The position numbers were made by a program, and so were the translations under genes. From Diacronema lutheri (lineage: Eukaryota; Haptophyta; Pavlovophyceae; Pavlovales; Pavlovaceae): a stretch of 64,000 bases of DNA. The DNA is taken from assembly GCA_019448385.1 (NCBI GenBank), contig JAGTXO010000014.1, positions 558,001 to 622,000 on the forward strand, read 5' to 3'. The notes under the pieces were generated by a model that saw only the letters and a program-made list of their open reading frames with translations, was not told the DNA's origin and did not search any database. Positions 1 to 9,056 of the stretch are shown here, piece by piece; position 1 is the first letter of the stretch, and each line of letters opens with the position of its first letter.

Positions 1-966
1 TGCCCGATCAAGTTCACGTCCGCGCCCTCGGAGAAGGCCTCGATGAAGGACGACGTGCCAGACTGCGCGACGGTGCCGAGGTGTTGAATGAGATCCTCGC
101 GCGTCATCCCGACGCCGCGGTCAATGATCGAGAGGGTCTTCGCCTCTTTGTCGGCGACAATCTTCATCTCAAGCTTGGCCGTCTCGCCCTCGCCGAGCAC
201 GCCCTCCTCCGTCAGCGACATGAAGCGGATCTTGTCGAGCGCCTGCGCAGGGCGGCACGCCGCGAGTGAACAGCGGGGGCATTGCGCGCACGGCGCGGGC
301 GTGAGAATGAGCGCACGCGGCGCATAGACGCGCCAGGCGTCGCGTGTAAAATTCGGCGCGGGTTACGAGCGCGCCTCAGCAGTCCGCAGCTGGCCGGCTG
401 GCCACGCGAGCGCGGCCAGCCGGCCGTGCGCGAGGGCGCGACCGGCGCGCGCGCGGCGCGCACGTCCGAGGCGTTGGAAATGAGCTCGCGAAGGAAGACC
501 TCCTTCTTGGAGTAGAGCGAGTTGATGATGATGTCCATCAGCTTGTTCACGTCCGCCTGGAAGGCAAAGTCCTCCTTCTTTGCGGGCGCGGCGCTGCTGC
601 GCGATATGAGGCGCGCGCGCGCGAGCGTGGAGACGTGACGGCGCGCGCGGGGCGGGCAGAGCACGAACGCGCGAGGCACGCGGGATGGCAATGCGCGTGA
701 GTTGAGCGCGCGGCGCACGCGGCAGGAGGCCGTGCACTGTCGAGCTGCCACGCACCGCATGGCGGACGTGCGAGCCCCGCAGCGCCGCACGCATCAGGCC
801 AGCCGCATCGCGCGCACCCAGCGTCATCCGCCTTGAGCGCAACGGTGGCGCCAGCGAGCGCATCGGCGACGGCGGGCACCGACTCAAGGCCGATGCTCTC
901 CGCTGCCGTGGTGGTGGCCCCCACGAGCAGCACGGCCGCCGCAACGGCCAGCACGAGTGACCGCAT
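1..966 (-). CDS. HSP90B1: Endoplasmin/GRP94, ER-type HSP90 chaperone (N-terminal part, runs off the left edge)
   Basis: ATP-dependent HSP90 chaperone of the ER lumen, folding secretory and membrane proteins. I read three exons: 966-818, 596-464 and 242-<1, with introns of 221 nt each (GTGCGC donors, GCAG acceptors) and matching phases. Exon 1 begins with a clear signal peptide ([19 protein letters not shown], cut near TTAAES), which separates GRP94 from cytosolic HSP90. Exon 2 carries the N-terminal HSP90 signature ([19 protein letters not shown], then [11 protein letters not shown]). Exon 3 continues as ALDKIRF..., with the ATP-lid region [20 protein letters not shown] and [10 protein letters not shown]. 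Only about 175 residues are inside the window; the middle and C-terminal domains and any KDEL-like tail lie outside. It shares a 122-bp intergenic region with Sec24 in divergent orientation. Confidence 0.9.
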
Positions 967-1088
967 ACGTCTGGAAGTCGGAGCGCCGACACGTCAGCCA
1001 AGGCGCCAGTTTTTAAAGACGGGACCTGCCTTCGCCGCGGCCGAGTCGACGCTGCGAGCACACAGCGCGCGCGGCGGACGAGTCGAGC
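967..1088. promoter_or_regulatory. Shared divergent promoter of GRP94 and Sec24
   Basis: Only 122 bp separate the two start codons, so both promoters and 5' leaders must lie here. An AT-rich GTTTTTAAAGAC stretch at 1009-1020 stands out in GC-rich surroundings and resembles TTTAAA motifs in other promoters of the window. Pairing two genes of the secretory pathway fits co-expression, but that is inference. Confidence 0.5.
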
Positions 1089-4000
1089 ATGTCGGCGCCA
1101 CCGCACGGCTACGCAGGCGCGCCGCCGCCGGGCATGCACGCGCCGCTGCCGGGCAAGCCGCTTGCGCCGCACATGGCCGGCCCTGGCGGCCCTCCGCCCG
1201 GCTTTGCGCCCGGCGGCGCGCATCTGGGCGCGGGCGGCTACCCTGTGCCGCACTGCGGCCCGCCGGGGACGAGGCCGCCCAACGGCGCGCCCGGCCAGCC
1301 CGCGTGCGGGTACGGCGCTCCTCCGCAAAGAAACATCGGCCAGGGCATGCAAGTGCCGCCGCCGGGCACACCGCTTGCCCCGCCGACGTGCGCGCATCCG
1401 CCGCAGTCCGGCGCGCAGCTGCACGCTGGCGGCGCGCGTCCGCCGATGCCGGCGGGCGCGATGCCGCCGATGGCGGCGGGCGCGATGCCGCCCGGCGCGC
1501 GCGGACCGCAGCCGATGGGCCAGCCGTGCTCGCAGGCGATGCCGCCACCGCACGCGCAGCCGCCGCAACAACCGCCGCGCCCGGGGCCGCCGATGCAGCA
1601 GCCGATGCACGCGACGCAGCAGCCGCAGACGCAGCCGCCACAGCCCGGGCCGCCGATGCAGCAGCCGATGCACGCGACGCAGCCGCCGCAGCTGCAGCCG
1701 CCACAACCCGGGCCGCCGATGCAGCAGCCGATGCACGCGACGCCGCAGCCGCCGCGGCCCGGACCGCCGCAGCCCGGACCGCCGCAGCCTGGCCCGCCGC
1801 AGCCGCAGCAGCCGCAGCAGCCGCTGCGCCCCGGACCGCCGATGCAGCCGCCGCAGCAGCGGCAGCAGCCGCCGCAAGCGGCGCGGCCTGGGCCGCCGTT
1901 GCAACCGCAGCCGCAGTCGCAGCCGCCGGTGGCAGTGCAGCCGCCCGCCCGGCCGCCGCAGCAGCTGCAGCCGGCCGGCGCGCCGCCGTACATGGGCAAC
2001 GGGCAGGGGCAGCAGCACGTGCCGCCCGCCGAGCCGCCGCCGCCGCCGCCCCTCAACCCGGCCGTCCGCCCGCGCGCGCCCGTGCAGAGGAGGCAGTATG
2101 CTGAGCAGGAGGTTGTTGCGCAGGATGAGGACGCCGGCACGCTCGCGTCGGGCGGCACCGGCACCGGCGCCAACGCCATCGCGGGCATCGTGCCGCCGTC
2201 GCCTCTCTCGCCGTCCGGCGCCGCGCCCAAGCCGGTGCTCGCGCGCGGCCAGTCGAGCCGCTCGATCGACCCGTCGCAGATCCCACGGCCCGCGCCGCTG
2301 CCCGAGTCCGCCGCGCTTGCGAGCGGCTCCGTCGAGGTACTCGCGTCGCGCGAGCTGATTGGCCGCGTGCCCCCGCTCGCATGCTCGGCGTACACGGTGC
2401 ACGACGACGGCAACGCGTCGCCGCGCTTCCTTCGGCTAGCGATGAACTCGCTGATGAACACGCACGACCACTTCCTCGACCCGCGCATGCCGGTGGCCGC
2501 CGTGCTGCAGCCGCTCGCACCGCTCGGCCCCGGTGAGCACCCGCCGCCCGTCGTCGACTTTGGCGAGGGCGGCCCGCCGCGCTGCTCGCGCTGCCGAGCG
2601 TACGCCAATCCCTTCTGGACATTTGTGGACGGCGGCCGGCGGCACGTGTGCAACCTGTGCGGCGCGTCAACCGACGTGTCGAACGACTACTTTTGCAACC
2701 TCGGCGTCGATGGCATGCGCCGCGACATCGCCGAGCGGCCCGAGCTCTGCCGCGGCGTGTGCGAGTTTGCCGCGCCCGCGGCGTTTCAGGCGCGCCCGCC
2801 GCGCGCGCCGCCGCTGCTCTTCGTCGTCGAGGCGACGTCGTACGCGCTGCGCTCGGGCCTCTTCGCGAACGCATGCGCGATCATTGGCGCGCTCGCCTCC
2901 GAGCTGCCCAACGCGGCCGAGGTGGGCGTGCTCACGTTTGACGACGCGCTGCACTTCCACTCGCTCCCGCTCGAGCCCGACGCGCCCGTCGCGCCCAAGC
3001 TGCTCGTCTGCCCCGACGTGGACGAGCCGTGCGTGCCGCTGCCGTGCGCGCGGCTCGTCCGCCCGCTCGGCGCCGTGCGCGCCGCGCTGCAGGAGCTCCT
3101 CTCCGCGCTGCCATCCCTCCTCTCGCACGCGCCGCGCGTCGAGTCAGCTCTCGGCGCGGCGCTCACGGCCGCGCACGAGCTGCTCGCGCCGACGGGCGGG
3201 CGGATCATCTGCCTCTCTGCGCTGCTGCCCACGCGCGGCGCGCTCAAGCTGCGCGATCGCTCGCGCGCGCTCACCTCCGCGAGCGATGGCTCGAGCCGCG
3301 AGAAGGAGCTGCTCACGCCCGCGCCCGAGTGGGAGGCCTTCGCGCGCAAGCTCGTCGCCTCGCAGGTCTCGGTGCACACGTGCCACTTTGCGGGCGGGCC
3401 CAAGCACCAGTACGCCGATGTCGCGTCAGTCTCGCACCTCGCGCGCGCGACGGGCGGCGCGACGTACGTCTATGCCGAGTGCCACCCGGACGCGCGCCCG
3501 GACGCATGGGCGGTTCGCCTCCATTCCGAGCTGCGCGCGCTGCTGCTGCGCGACGCCGGCTGGGAGGGCGTGTTGCGCGTGCGCTGCTCCAAGGGGTTGC
3601 GCACGGCGGGGTACACGAGCGGGCTACAGAAGGCGGGTGACATCGACTTTGACCTCCCCTCCATCGACGCCGAGAGCGCGATTACAGTCCACTTTGAGCA
3701 CGAGGACAAGCTCGACTCAAACTCCGTCGCCTACCTGCAGGCCGCCCTCCTCTACACGACCGACCGCGGCGAGCGCCGGCTGCGCGTGATCAACTCGGCG
3801 ATCACGACGACGACGCACATCTCAAACGTCTTCCGCTACGCCGACCTCGAGGCCATCCTCAACGTCGTCCTCCGCACCGCGATGGTCGAGACGGCGAGCA
3901 AGCGGACGTGCGCGCTGCGCGCGCCGCGCGCCGCGAGGCGCCCCTGCGTCGGCTTGCCGTCGTGCAGCGAGAAGCTGAGCGGCTCGCGCGCGCCGTCCCT

Positions 4001-4835
4001 CTCCGCCGCCGCGCCGCACCGCGCCGCGCCGCGCAGCCACCAGATCCGCGAGCAGATCGTCGACAAGTGCGTCGACATGCTCGCCGTCTACCGGCGCCAC
4101 TGCGCGTCGTCGTCCGCGTCCGGCCAGCTCATCCTGCCCGAGAGCCTCAAGCTGCTCCCGCTCTTTGGGCTGTCGCTCACCAAGGTGACCGCGCTTCGCC
4201 AGGGCGCCGATATCACCGTCGACGAGCGCGCCGCGCGCATCGCGCAGGCGTGCCGCCTCTCCGTGTCCGCAGCGCTCAATTTTATTTACCCGACGCTTTA
4301 CGCACTGCCGCTCGACGGCGAGCTGCCCAGCCTGCCGCCGCCGACGGTCGCGCTCTCGTCGGAGAAGCTCGAGCCGTCGGGCGTCTTCTTGCTCGACTCG
4401 GGCCTTCAAATGATCCTCTGGTTTGGCTCGCGCGTCGAGCCGGCCGTCGCGCAGCAGCTCGTCGGCGCGCCCGTGCTGCGCGGCCTCGACACGTCGCAGC
4501 TCGAGCTGCGACCGCCCGAGTTCTCGCCGCTCGCGCGCACGGTGCGCCGCCGCGCCGCCACGCCGCGGCGCGCCGCCGCGCCGCCGCGCCGCCGCGCTCA
4601 CGCGACGCGCGACGCGACGCGCGCGCGTGGCGTGGCCGCGCAGGCGCACGCGGTCATCAGCTCGCTCGGCTCGCAACGCGGCGGGCACTACCCGCGCGTG
4701 CAGATCTCGTCGGCGGACGACGCGCGCGACCTCCGCTTCCTCGCGATGCTCACCGAGGACCGATCGCAGGCGGCCATGAGCTACGTCGAGTTCCTCTGCC
4801 ATGTGCATCGTCAGATCCAGGCGAAGCTCACGTAG
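1089..4835 (+). CDS. SEC24: Sec24, COPII coat cargo-binding subunit
   Basis: Sec24 pairs with Sec23 in the inner COPII coat and selects cargo at ER exit sites. Exons are 1089-3907, 4037-4541 and 4644-4835; removing the two introns (129 and 102 nt) gives 1171 residues. Residues 1-360 are low-complexity Pro/Gln/Met/Gly, normal for Sec24 N-termini. The zinc finger is near residues 497-525 (CSRC...CNLC), followed by the trunk (vWA-like) domain to about 850, the beta-sandwich, the helical domain (REQIVDKCVDMLAVYRRHCA) and the gelsolin-like domain (GVFLLDSGLQMILWFG). The C-terminus reads SYVEFLCHVHRQIQAKLT, typical of the family. Both introns keep the frame open without stops, so naive ORF calling would translate them; loss of family similarity and GTGCGC...GCAG borders show they are introns. 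Convergent with the next gene, 142 bp away. Confidence 0.93.
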   Translation: MSAPPHGYAGAPPPGMHAPLPGKPLAPHMAGPGGPPPGFAPGGAHLGAGGYPVPHCGPPGTRPPNGAPGQPACGYGAPPQRNIGQGMQVPPPGTPLAPPTCAHPPQSGAQLHAGGARPPMPAGAMPPMAAGAMPPGARGPQPMGQPCSQAMPPPHAQPPQQPPRPGPPMQQPMHATQQPQTQPPQPGPPMQQPMHATQPPQLQPPQPGPPMQQPMHATPQPPRPGPPQPGPPQPGPPQPQQPQQPLRPGPPMQPPQQRQQPPQAARPGPPLQPQPQSQPPVAVQPPARPPQQLQPAGAPPYMGNGQGQQHVPPAEPPPPPPLNPAVRPRAPVQRRQYAEQEVVAQDEDAGTLASGGTGTGANAIAGIVPPSPLSPSGAAPKPVLARGQSSRSIDPSQIPRPAPLPESAALASGSVEVLASRELIGRVPPLACSAYTVHDDGNASPRFLRLAMNSLMNTHDHFLDPRMPVAAVLQPLAPLGPGEHPPPVVDFGEGGPPRCSRCRAYANPFWTFVDGGRRHVCNLCGASTDVSNDYFCNLGVDGMRRDIAERPELCRGVCEFAAPAAFQARPPRAPPLLFVVEATSYALRSGLFANACAIIGALASELPNAAEVGVLTFDDALHFHSLPLEPDAPVAPKLLVCPDVDEPCVPLPCARLVRPLGAVRAALQELLSALPSLLSHAPRVESALGAALTAAHELLAPTGGRIICLSALLPTRGALKLRDRSRALTSASDGSSREKELLTPAPEWEAFARKLVASQVSVHTCHFAGGPKHQYADVASVSHLARATGGATYVYAECHPDARPDAWAVRLHSELRALLLRDAGWEGVLRVRCSKGLRTAGYTSGLQKAGDIDFDLPSIDAESAITVHFEHEDKLDSNSVAYLQAALLYTTDRGERRLRVINSAITTTTHISNVFRYADLEAILNVVLRTAMVETASKRTCALRAPRAARRPCVGLPSCSEKLSGSRAPSLSAAAPHRAAPRSHQIREQIVDKCVDMLAVYRRHCASSSASGQLILPESLKLLPLFGLSLTKVTALRQGADITVDERAARIAQACRLSVSAALNFIYPTLYALPLDGELPSLPPPTVALSSEKLEPSGVFLLDSGLQMILWFGSRVEPAVAQQLVGAPVLRGLDTSQLELRPPEFSPLARTVRRRAATPRRAAAPPRRRAHATRDATRARGVAAQAHAVISSLGSQRGGHYPRVQISSADDARDLRFLAMLTEDRSQAAMSYVEFLCHVHRQIQAKLT

Positions 4836-4977
4836 GAAGGCCCGCATGCGCGGATTTTGAGGGTGGGCGCTGGGCGGGTGCTTGCAGCGCGGCCTGGCGA
4901 ATTGGCGCGCAGCCGCGCACAGAGCGCTCGCTCGCTTTTGACTGTGCGCCCAGGCAGCGCAAAGTAAGGTCGACTTC

Positions 4978-7900
4978 CTAAACGCTGGCATGCTCGGCCG
5001 TGGCCTCCGAGCCGGCCGCGCTCGCGCACGTGACAGTCCCGCTCGCCGCGCCCCCGCCCTCCTCGGCGCGCGCGCCCTCCGCGCGCGCGGGCTCGTCGAG
5101 CCGCACGTCGACATGCGCGCTCACGCGCGAGACGTGGTCGTTGCCGTGCAGCACGCATCGACTCAGCTCGACCAGCCCGCCGCGCGCCGCGTTGATCACG
5201 ACGCGGTTGTGCGAGAACGAGCAATCGCGCGCCGCGACGGTCGCGCCCGCCGCGCTGAGCACGAGCGCAGCGGTGGAGCCCTCGATGGCGCAGCGGTGCA
5301 GTGCGAGCGTCGCGCAGCCGCGCACGACCAGCGCCGAGCTCGCGCGCACGGCCGAGCCTGAGCCGCCGCCGGCGCGCGACGATCGGATCGCGACGTCGCG
5401 CATCTCAAACTCGCCGTCGCCCGTCAGCGTGAGCGCCGCCTCGTGGAAGTGGCGCAGCTCGACGCCGGCGAGGCCCGCGCGCGCACGCGCCGACGAGCCG
5501 CATGCCATCACGAGGGCGCCGATGAGGACGGACGCGTTGGGCTCGCGCTCAGGCTCGGGCGGCGGCGCGCGCGTGCCGTCGCCCGCGGCGCGGTCGGGAG
5601 GCTCGCCCGGCGTGCCCTGCAGCAGCACGGGGAATGGGCAGTGCACGCACAGGACGCGATGCTCGCCTGGCGGCACGCGGATCGTGTCGCCTGGCCGCAC
5701 GCGCCGTACCGCCTCGGTGAGCGAGAGCGCGCGCGTCGGAGCGACCAATATTGCCCTCCGCCAGAGCGCGTCCGCTTGCGCGCACGCGTCGCGGTCGAGC
5801 AGCGCCCGCCACTGCCGGCAGACACTCGCACAGGCGTGCAGTGCGCGCGTGCACGTGACGAAGCCGAGGATCGCGCGCACGAGGCCGCCGTGCCCGTCGT
5901 CGAGTGCGCACGAGGTGGGCGCGCGCGCCGCGCCGGCGTCGCGCGCGGGCGGCGCGGCCGCCACGCGCGCGCGCGGCGCGCGCTCGGTACGCACTGGCCA
6001 CGCGCGCAGCAGCGGGCGCTCGCACGGCGGCGACGACGGCGACGGTGGCGCAGGGCTCGCAGCGCCCGTCTCGCGGTCGTCGCTGCCGCGCGCGGCGAGC
6101 ACGGCGCGCGCCCGCTCGAGCGCGCGGCGCGCGCGCAGCGCGGCGAGCGCTGCGGCCGTGCGCGCGCGCAGCCTCAGCGCGAGTTCTGGCGTGACAGCGC
6201 CGGCGCGCAGTGGCTGCTGCGGGAGCGGCGGCAGCGCGGCGTGCGCGCCACCTCGCGCGCGTGCGCCGCCGTCGGCGTGCGTGCCGGAGTACACGTCCCT
6301 GCCCTCGAGCACGCGCACGGCCGCGCGCTGCGCCGCGGCGCGCACGAGGACGTTGCCAGCACGAACGAGCGCCGCCTCGCATGCGTCCAACTGCGCGGTG
6401 CTGGTCGCGGTGCTGGTCGCCGCCTCGCCGCGCGGCGGGTGCGCCGCGCCGCGCGGCGGGGTGGCGAGGCGCGCGGACGGCGTGGCGGACTCGGTAGCGA
6501 CGGGCGGGCGCTGCTCGCGTGGGTGGATGGCCTCCGCGGCGGCGGCGTGCGCGAGCGCCATGCCGGCGGACGATGGGAGTGGCGCGACGTGCGAAGGAAC
6601 GCGCGCGCCGTCGCTCGCAGCGGCGAACGCGCGCAGCGGCTCAACCTGATCGCACTGGCGGATCGATGCCGCGCTGCCATCTTCGCGCGCGTCGGGCGCG
6701 CGGCTGCTGCGCCCCCCCTCGGCGTGGCCACTCGCTCCGCACGTGGCGTGCGCGGCCGTCGCGGCGCCGGCCGCGCCCCTCCGCGCCGCCTGCCACTCGA
6801 CCAGCGCGGTCTCGCACGCGCACAGCAGCCGCGCACACGCGCCGCACAGCCCCAGGCGATCCATGCCTCCCCACCGCTCGCGCGGCGGCCGGCGCGCCTT
6901 GCCGGCCGCGCGCGCGCCCGCGGCGCGCACCGAGGCGGCGCGATCGCGCTTTGCGCCCACTCCAGCCGGTGAGTCCGGCGAGTCCGGGTCGGCCGCGCCC
7001 TGGCGAGCATCGGCGTGAGCGTGCGCGCCGCCTCCGGCCTCGGCGGCCGCGCTGCACGCGCTACGCGCGGCGGCTGCGCCCGCCCAGCGCATGGCCGTTC
7101 GACGCCTGGTCGCCGCGCGCGGCGGCCGGCGGCCTGCGCCACCGACTGGCTCCGGCGATCGCACATGCTCCCGTGGCGTTGCGGGCGGCACGGCGGCGAG
7201 CTGGCAGGCGGAGCACACCTCTTGCCCGCTCGTCTCCAGCCGCGCAAGCTGCTCGGCAGCGACGGTGGCCACGCTCGCAATGCGCCAGCTCGCGGCGCGC
7301 CAGTTCGGTGGTGGCGTTTGCGCGCGCGCTGGTGCGCGCGCGGGCGCGGGCGCGGCTTCGACCGGCGCCGCCGTGTCGGCTTTTGGCAGCGGCGCGTCGC
7401 TAAGCAGGCGCGGCCCGGATGGCGACGGTGATGGCGCCGCGCGCCGCGCGTCAGGACGCGCCGCGCTCGCCGCGTACGCGTGCGGCGCGAGCGGCTGCGG
7501 CGGGAGGGCGACAAGCAGTTCGTGGCGCGGCGCCGCGGCACGGCCGCGCTCGAGGGCGGCGAGCACGAGCTCGCGGAGCAGCTCGGGCGCGCACTGCAGC
7601 TCAAGCGTGCGCGGTGACGGCGTGGGCACGTGCGGCGCACGAGCCACGGCCCGCTCAGCAGGGGCGCAGCGCGCACTTTCTGCCGTTGGCGCGCCCGCGG
7701 GCGCAGCGGCAGCCATCGTGCCCTCGCCCTCACGAGCGCCGGCAGGGGCGGCATCGGCATCGCTGGCAGGCGCCAACGCGCGGTCGCTCACCCACTCGCC
7801 CATCGCACTCGCCGGCTGCGCCGCGGCGGACGCGCCGGCGCCGTCGCTTTTCGGCCGCGAGCCGCCGGCAGCGGGCACACGCGCTTCTCCGCCCGCCGAG

Positions 7901-9012
7901 GCCGCGTCGTCAAGCTGCAGCCGCGCGGCGAGCTGGCGCACGTCGGCGTGCATCAACCGGTCCGCGCGGAGCTGCGCGATCGCACAGCGCCGCCAGCGCG
8001 AGTCGGCGACGGATTCAGCGCCGGCGCCGGCGGCTCGACCACCAGCACCGGCCCGACCGCTCGCATGCTCGACGGTCCGGTCGTCGAGCGAGCGCCCTGT
8101 GGGTCTCGCGCACACGCCGGCCGCGCTCTTGCCACCGCCCGCCCTGCGCAGCTCGCTGCCCGCCCTGCACAGCTCCAGCGCGCAGAGCGCGCACGCATAG
8201 GCGTCAAACTGCGGCTGCTGCGGCTGCGGCGGCTGCACCAGCGGAGCGCCTGTGCGGCTCGCGCTGGCCGCCGCGGCCCCGGCCGTGGCCACGCCGGCAC
8301 AGCCGGCGTGGGCGCACTCGTCGCACAACGTGCAGCACACGAGCGGTGGCGCGAGACCGTCGAGCAGTAGCGGCAAATCGCACACGCTGCATGCCGTGTC
8401 CGCGCCCGCCGCGGCGCCGAGCGGCACAGCGAGCACGGGCCTAGCCGCGCGCGTGCGGCCCGTACTGTCGACGCGTGCAGCGGGCGTCGGCGTCGGCGGG
8501 GCGCGCGCGCGATGGTTGGTGCGCCCAGCAATGGAGAGCCCAACCACCGCTCCTGGTCGGAGCTCACATTCGGATGGCGCAAAAACGGGCGCATGCGCGC
8601 CCTGCGTCGCCTCGCCCGCGCTCGACGCGTCCGCGGCCGCGCGGCCCGACGCGCCGGCGGCTGACACTCCGGCAGCCGCGAGCTTATCGCCTCCAGGTGC
8701 GGAGCCATCCGCGCCAACAGGATGTGCGCCGCGAGCTCGCGCGAGCGCACGCCGCTTGGCGCGCGGCTCAGCGTCGCCGTCGTTGGCTCTCGGCTCGAGC
8801 CGGCTCGGAGGCCGCCGCTCGCGCCGCCGCGTCTGCAGCTCCGCTCGGTCGTACCATGCGTCCCAGTCACGCGACCAGCCGAGGAACGCAACGAGCACGC
8901 GCGCGCCCTCCTCGCAGACCACCTGCACCGGCCACAGCTCGCCGCCCGACGCTGCCCAGAGCTGCTCCCCGCAGCTCTGCTGCAGCATTTCGAGTTCGGC
9001 ATTGCGAGCCAT
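4978..9012 (-). CDS. Large PHD-finger / GATA-like / F-box / beta-helix protein
   Basis: A single open exon gives 1344 residues. Residues about 25-60 (WPVQVV...FLGWSRDWDAWYDRAEL) look like a chromo-barrel or Tudor-type fold. A Cys-rich PHD-like module lies near 206-284 (CSVCDLP...CCTLCDECAHAGC...CALC). Near 597-724 a CSAC...WGGMDRLGLCGACARLL pattern resembles a GATA-type zinc finger with a long insertion. An F-box-like segment is near 1044-1090 (ILGFVTCTRALHACASVCRQW). Residues 1100-1320 form a right-handed beta-helix (GDTIRVPPGEH; ELRHFHEAALTLTGDGEFEMRDV; SALVVRGCATLALHRCAIEG; repeated CSFSHN-like turns), as in FBXO11-type F-box proteins. This suggests an SCF ubiquitin-ligase substrate receptor reading chromatin, by inference. 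The linkers are low-complexity Ala/Arg/Pro. Start codon at 9012, 44 bp from the divergent VOC gene. Confidence 0.75.
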   Translation of the reverse strand: MARNAELEMLQQSCGEQLWAASGGELWPVQVVCEEGARVLVAFLGWSRDWDAWYDRAELQTRRRERRPPSRLEPRANDGDAEPRAKRRALARARGAHPVGADGSAPGGDKLAAAGVSAAGASGRAAADASSAGEATQGAHAPVFAPSECELRPGAVVGLSIAGRTNHRARAPPTPTPAARVDSTGRTRAARPVLAVPLGAAAGADTACSVCDLPLLLDGLAPPLVCCTLCDECAHAGCAGVATAGAAAASASRTGAPLVQPPQPQQPQFDAYACALCALELCRAGSELRRAGGGKSAAGVCARPTGRSLDDRTVEHASGRAGAGGRAAGAGAESVADSRWRRCAIAQLRADRLMHADVRQLAARLQLDDAASAGGEARVPAAGGSRPKSDGAGASAAAQPASAMGEWVSDRALAPASDADAAPAGAREGEGTMAAAAPAGAPTAESARCAPAERAVARAPHVPTPSPRTLELQCAPELLRELVLAALERGRAAAPRHELLVALPPQPLAPHAYAASAARPDARRAAPSPSPSGPRLLSDAPLPKADTAAPVEAAPAPARAPARAQTPPPNWRAASWRIASVATVAAEQLARLETSGQEVCSACQLAAVPPATPREHVRSPEPVGGAGRRPPRAATRRRTAMRWAGAAAARSACSAAAEAGGGAHAHADARQGAADPDSPDSPAGVGAKRDRAASVRAAGARAAGKARRPPRERWGGMDRLGLCGACARLLCACETALVEWQAARRGAAGAATAAHATCGASGHAEGGRSSRAPDAREDGSAASIRQCDQVEPLRAFAAASDGARVPSHVAPLPSSAGMALAHAAAAEAIHPREQRPPVATESATPSARLATPPRGAAHPPRGEAATSTATSTAQLDACEAALVRAGNVLVRAAAQRAAVRVLEGRDVYSGTHADGGARARGGAHAALPPLPQQPLRAGAVTPELALRLRARTAAALAALRARRALERARAVLAARGSDDRETGAASPAPPSPSSPPCERPLLRAWPVRTERAPRARVAAAPPARDAGAARAPTSCALDDGHGGLVRAILGFVTCTRALHACASVCRQWRALLDRDACAQADALWRRAILVAPTRALSLTEAVRRVRPGDTIRVPPGEHRVLCVHCPFPVLLQGTPGEPPDRAAGDGTRAPPPEPEREPNASVLIGALVMACGSSARARAGLAGVELRHFHEAALTLTGDGEFEMRDVAIRSSRAGGGSGSAVRASSALVVRGCATLALHRCAIEGSTAALVLSAAGATVAARDCSFSHNRVVINAARGGLVELSRCVLHGNDHVSRVSAHVDVRLDEPARAEGARAEEGGGAASGTVTCASAAGSEATAEHASV

Positions 9013-9056
9013 AATAATGTTCGCAGCGAGCTTGAGTTTTAAAACGGTCGCTGCGC
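9013..9056. promoter_or_regulatory. Very short divergent promoter with a TTTTAAAA palindrome
   Basis: Only 44 bp lie between the ATG codons of the PHD/F-box and VOC genes. It contains the perfect palindrome GTTTTAAAAC at 9036-9045. A symmetric element could serve both directions; that role is inferred. Leaders must be extremely short or start inside the opposing gene. Confidence 0.45.

Noticed and set aside
243-817. Both GRP94 introns are exactly 221 nt
   Set aside because: Their sequences differ, so equal length looks like coincidence.
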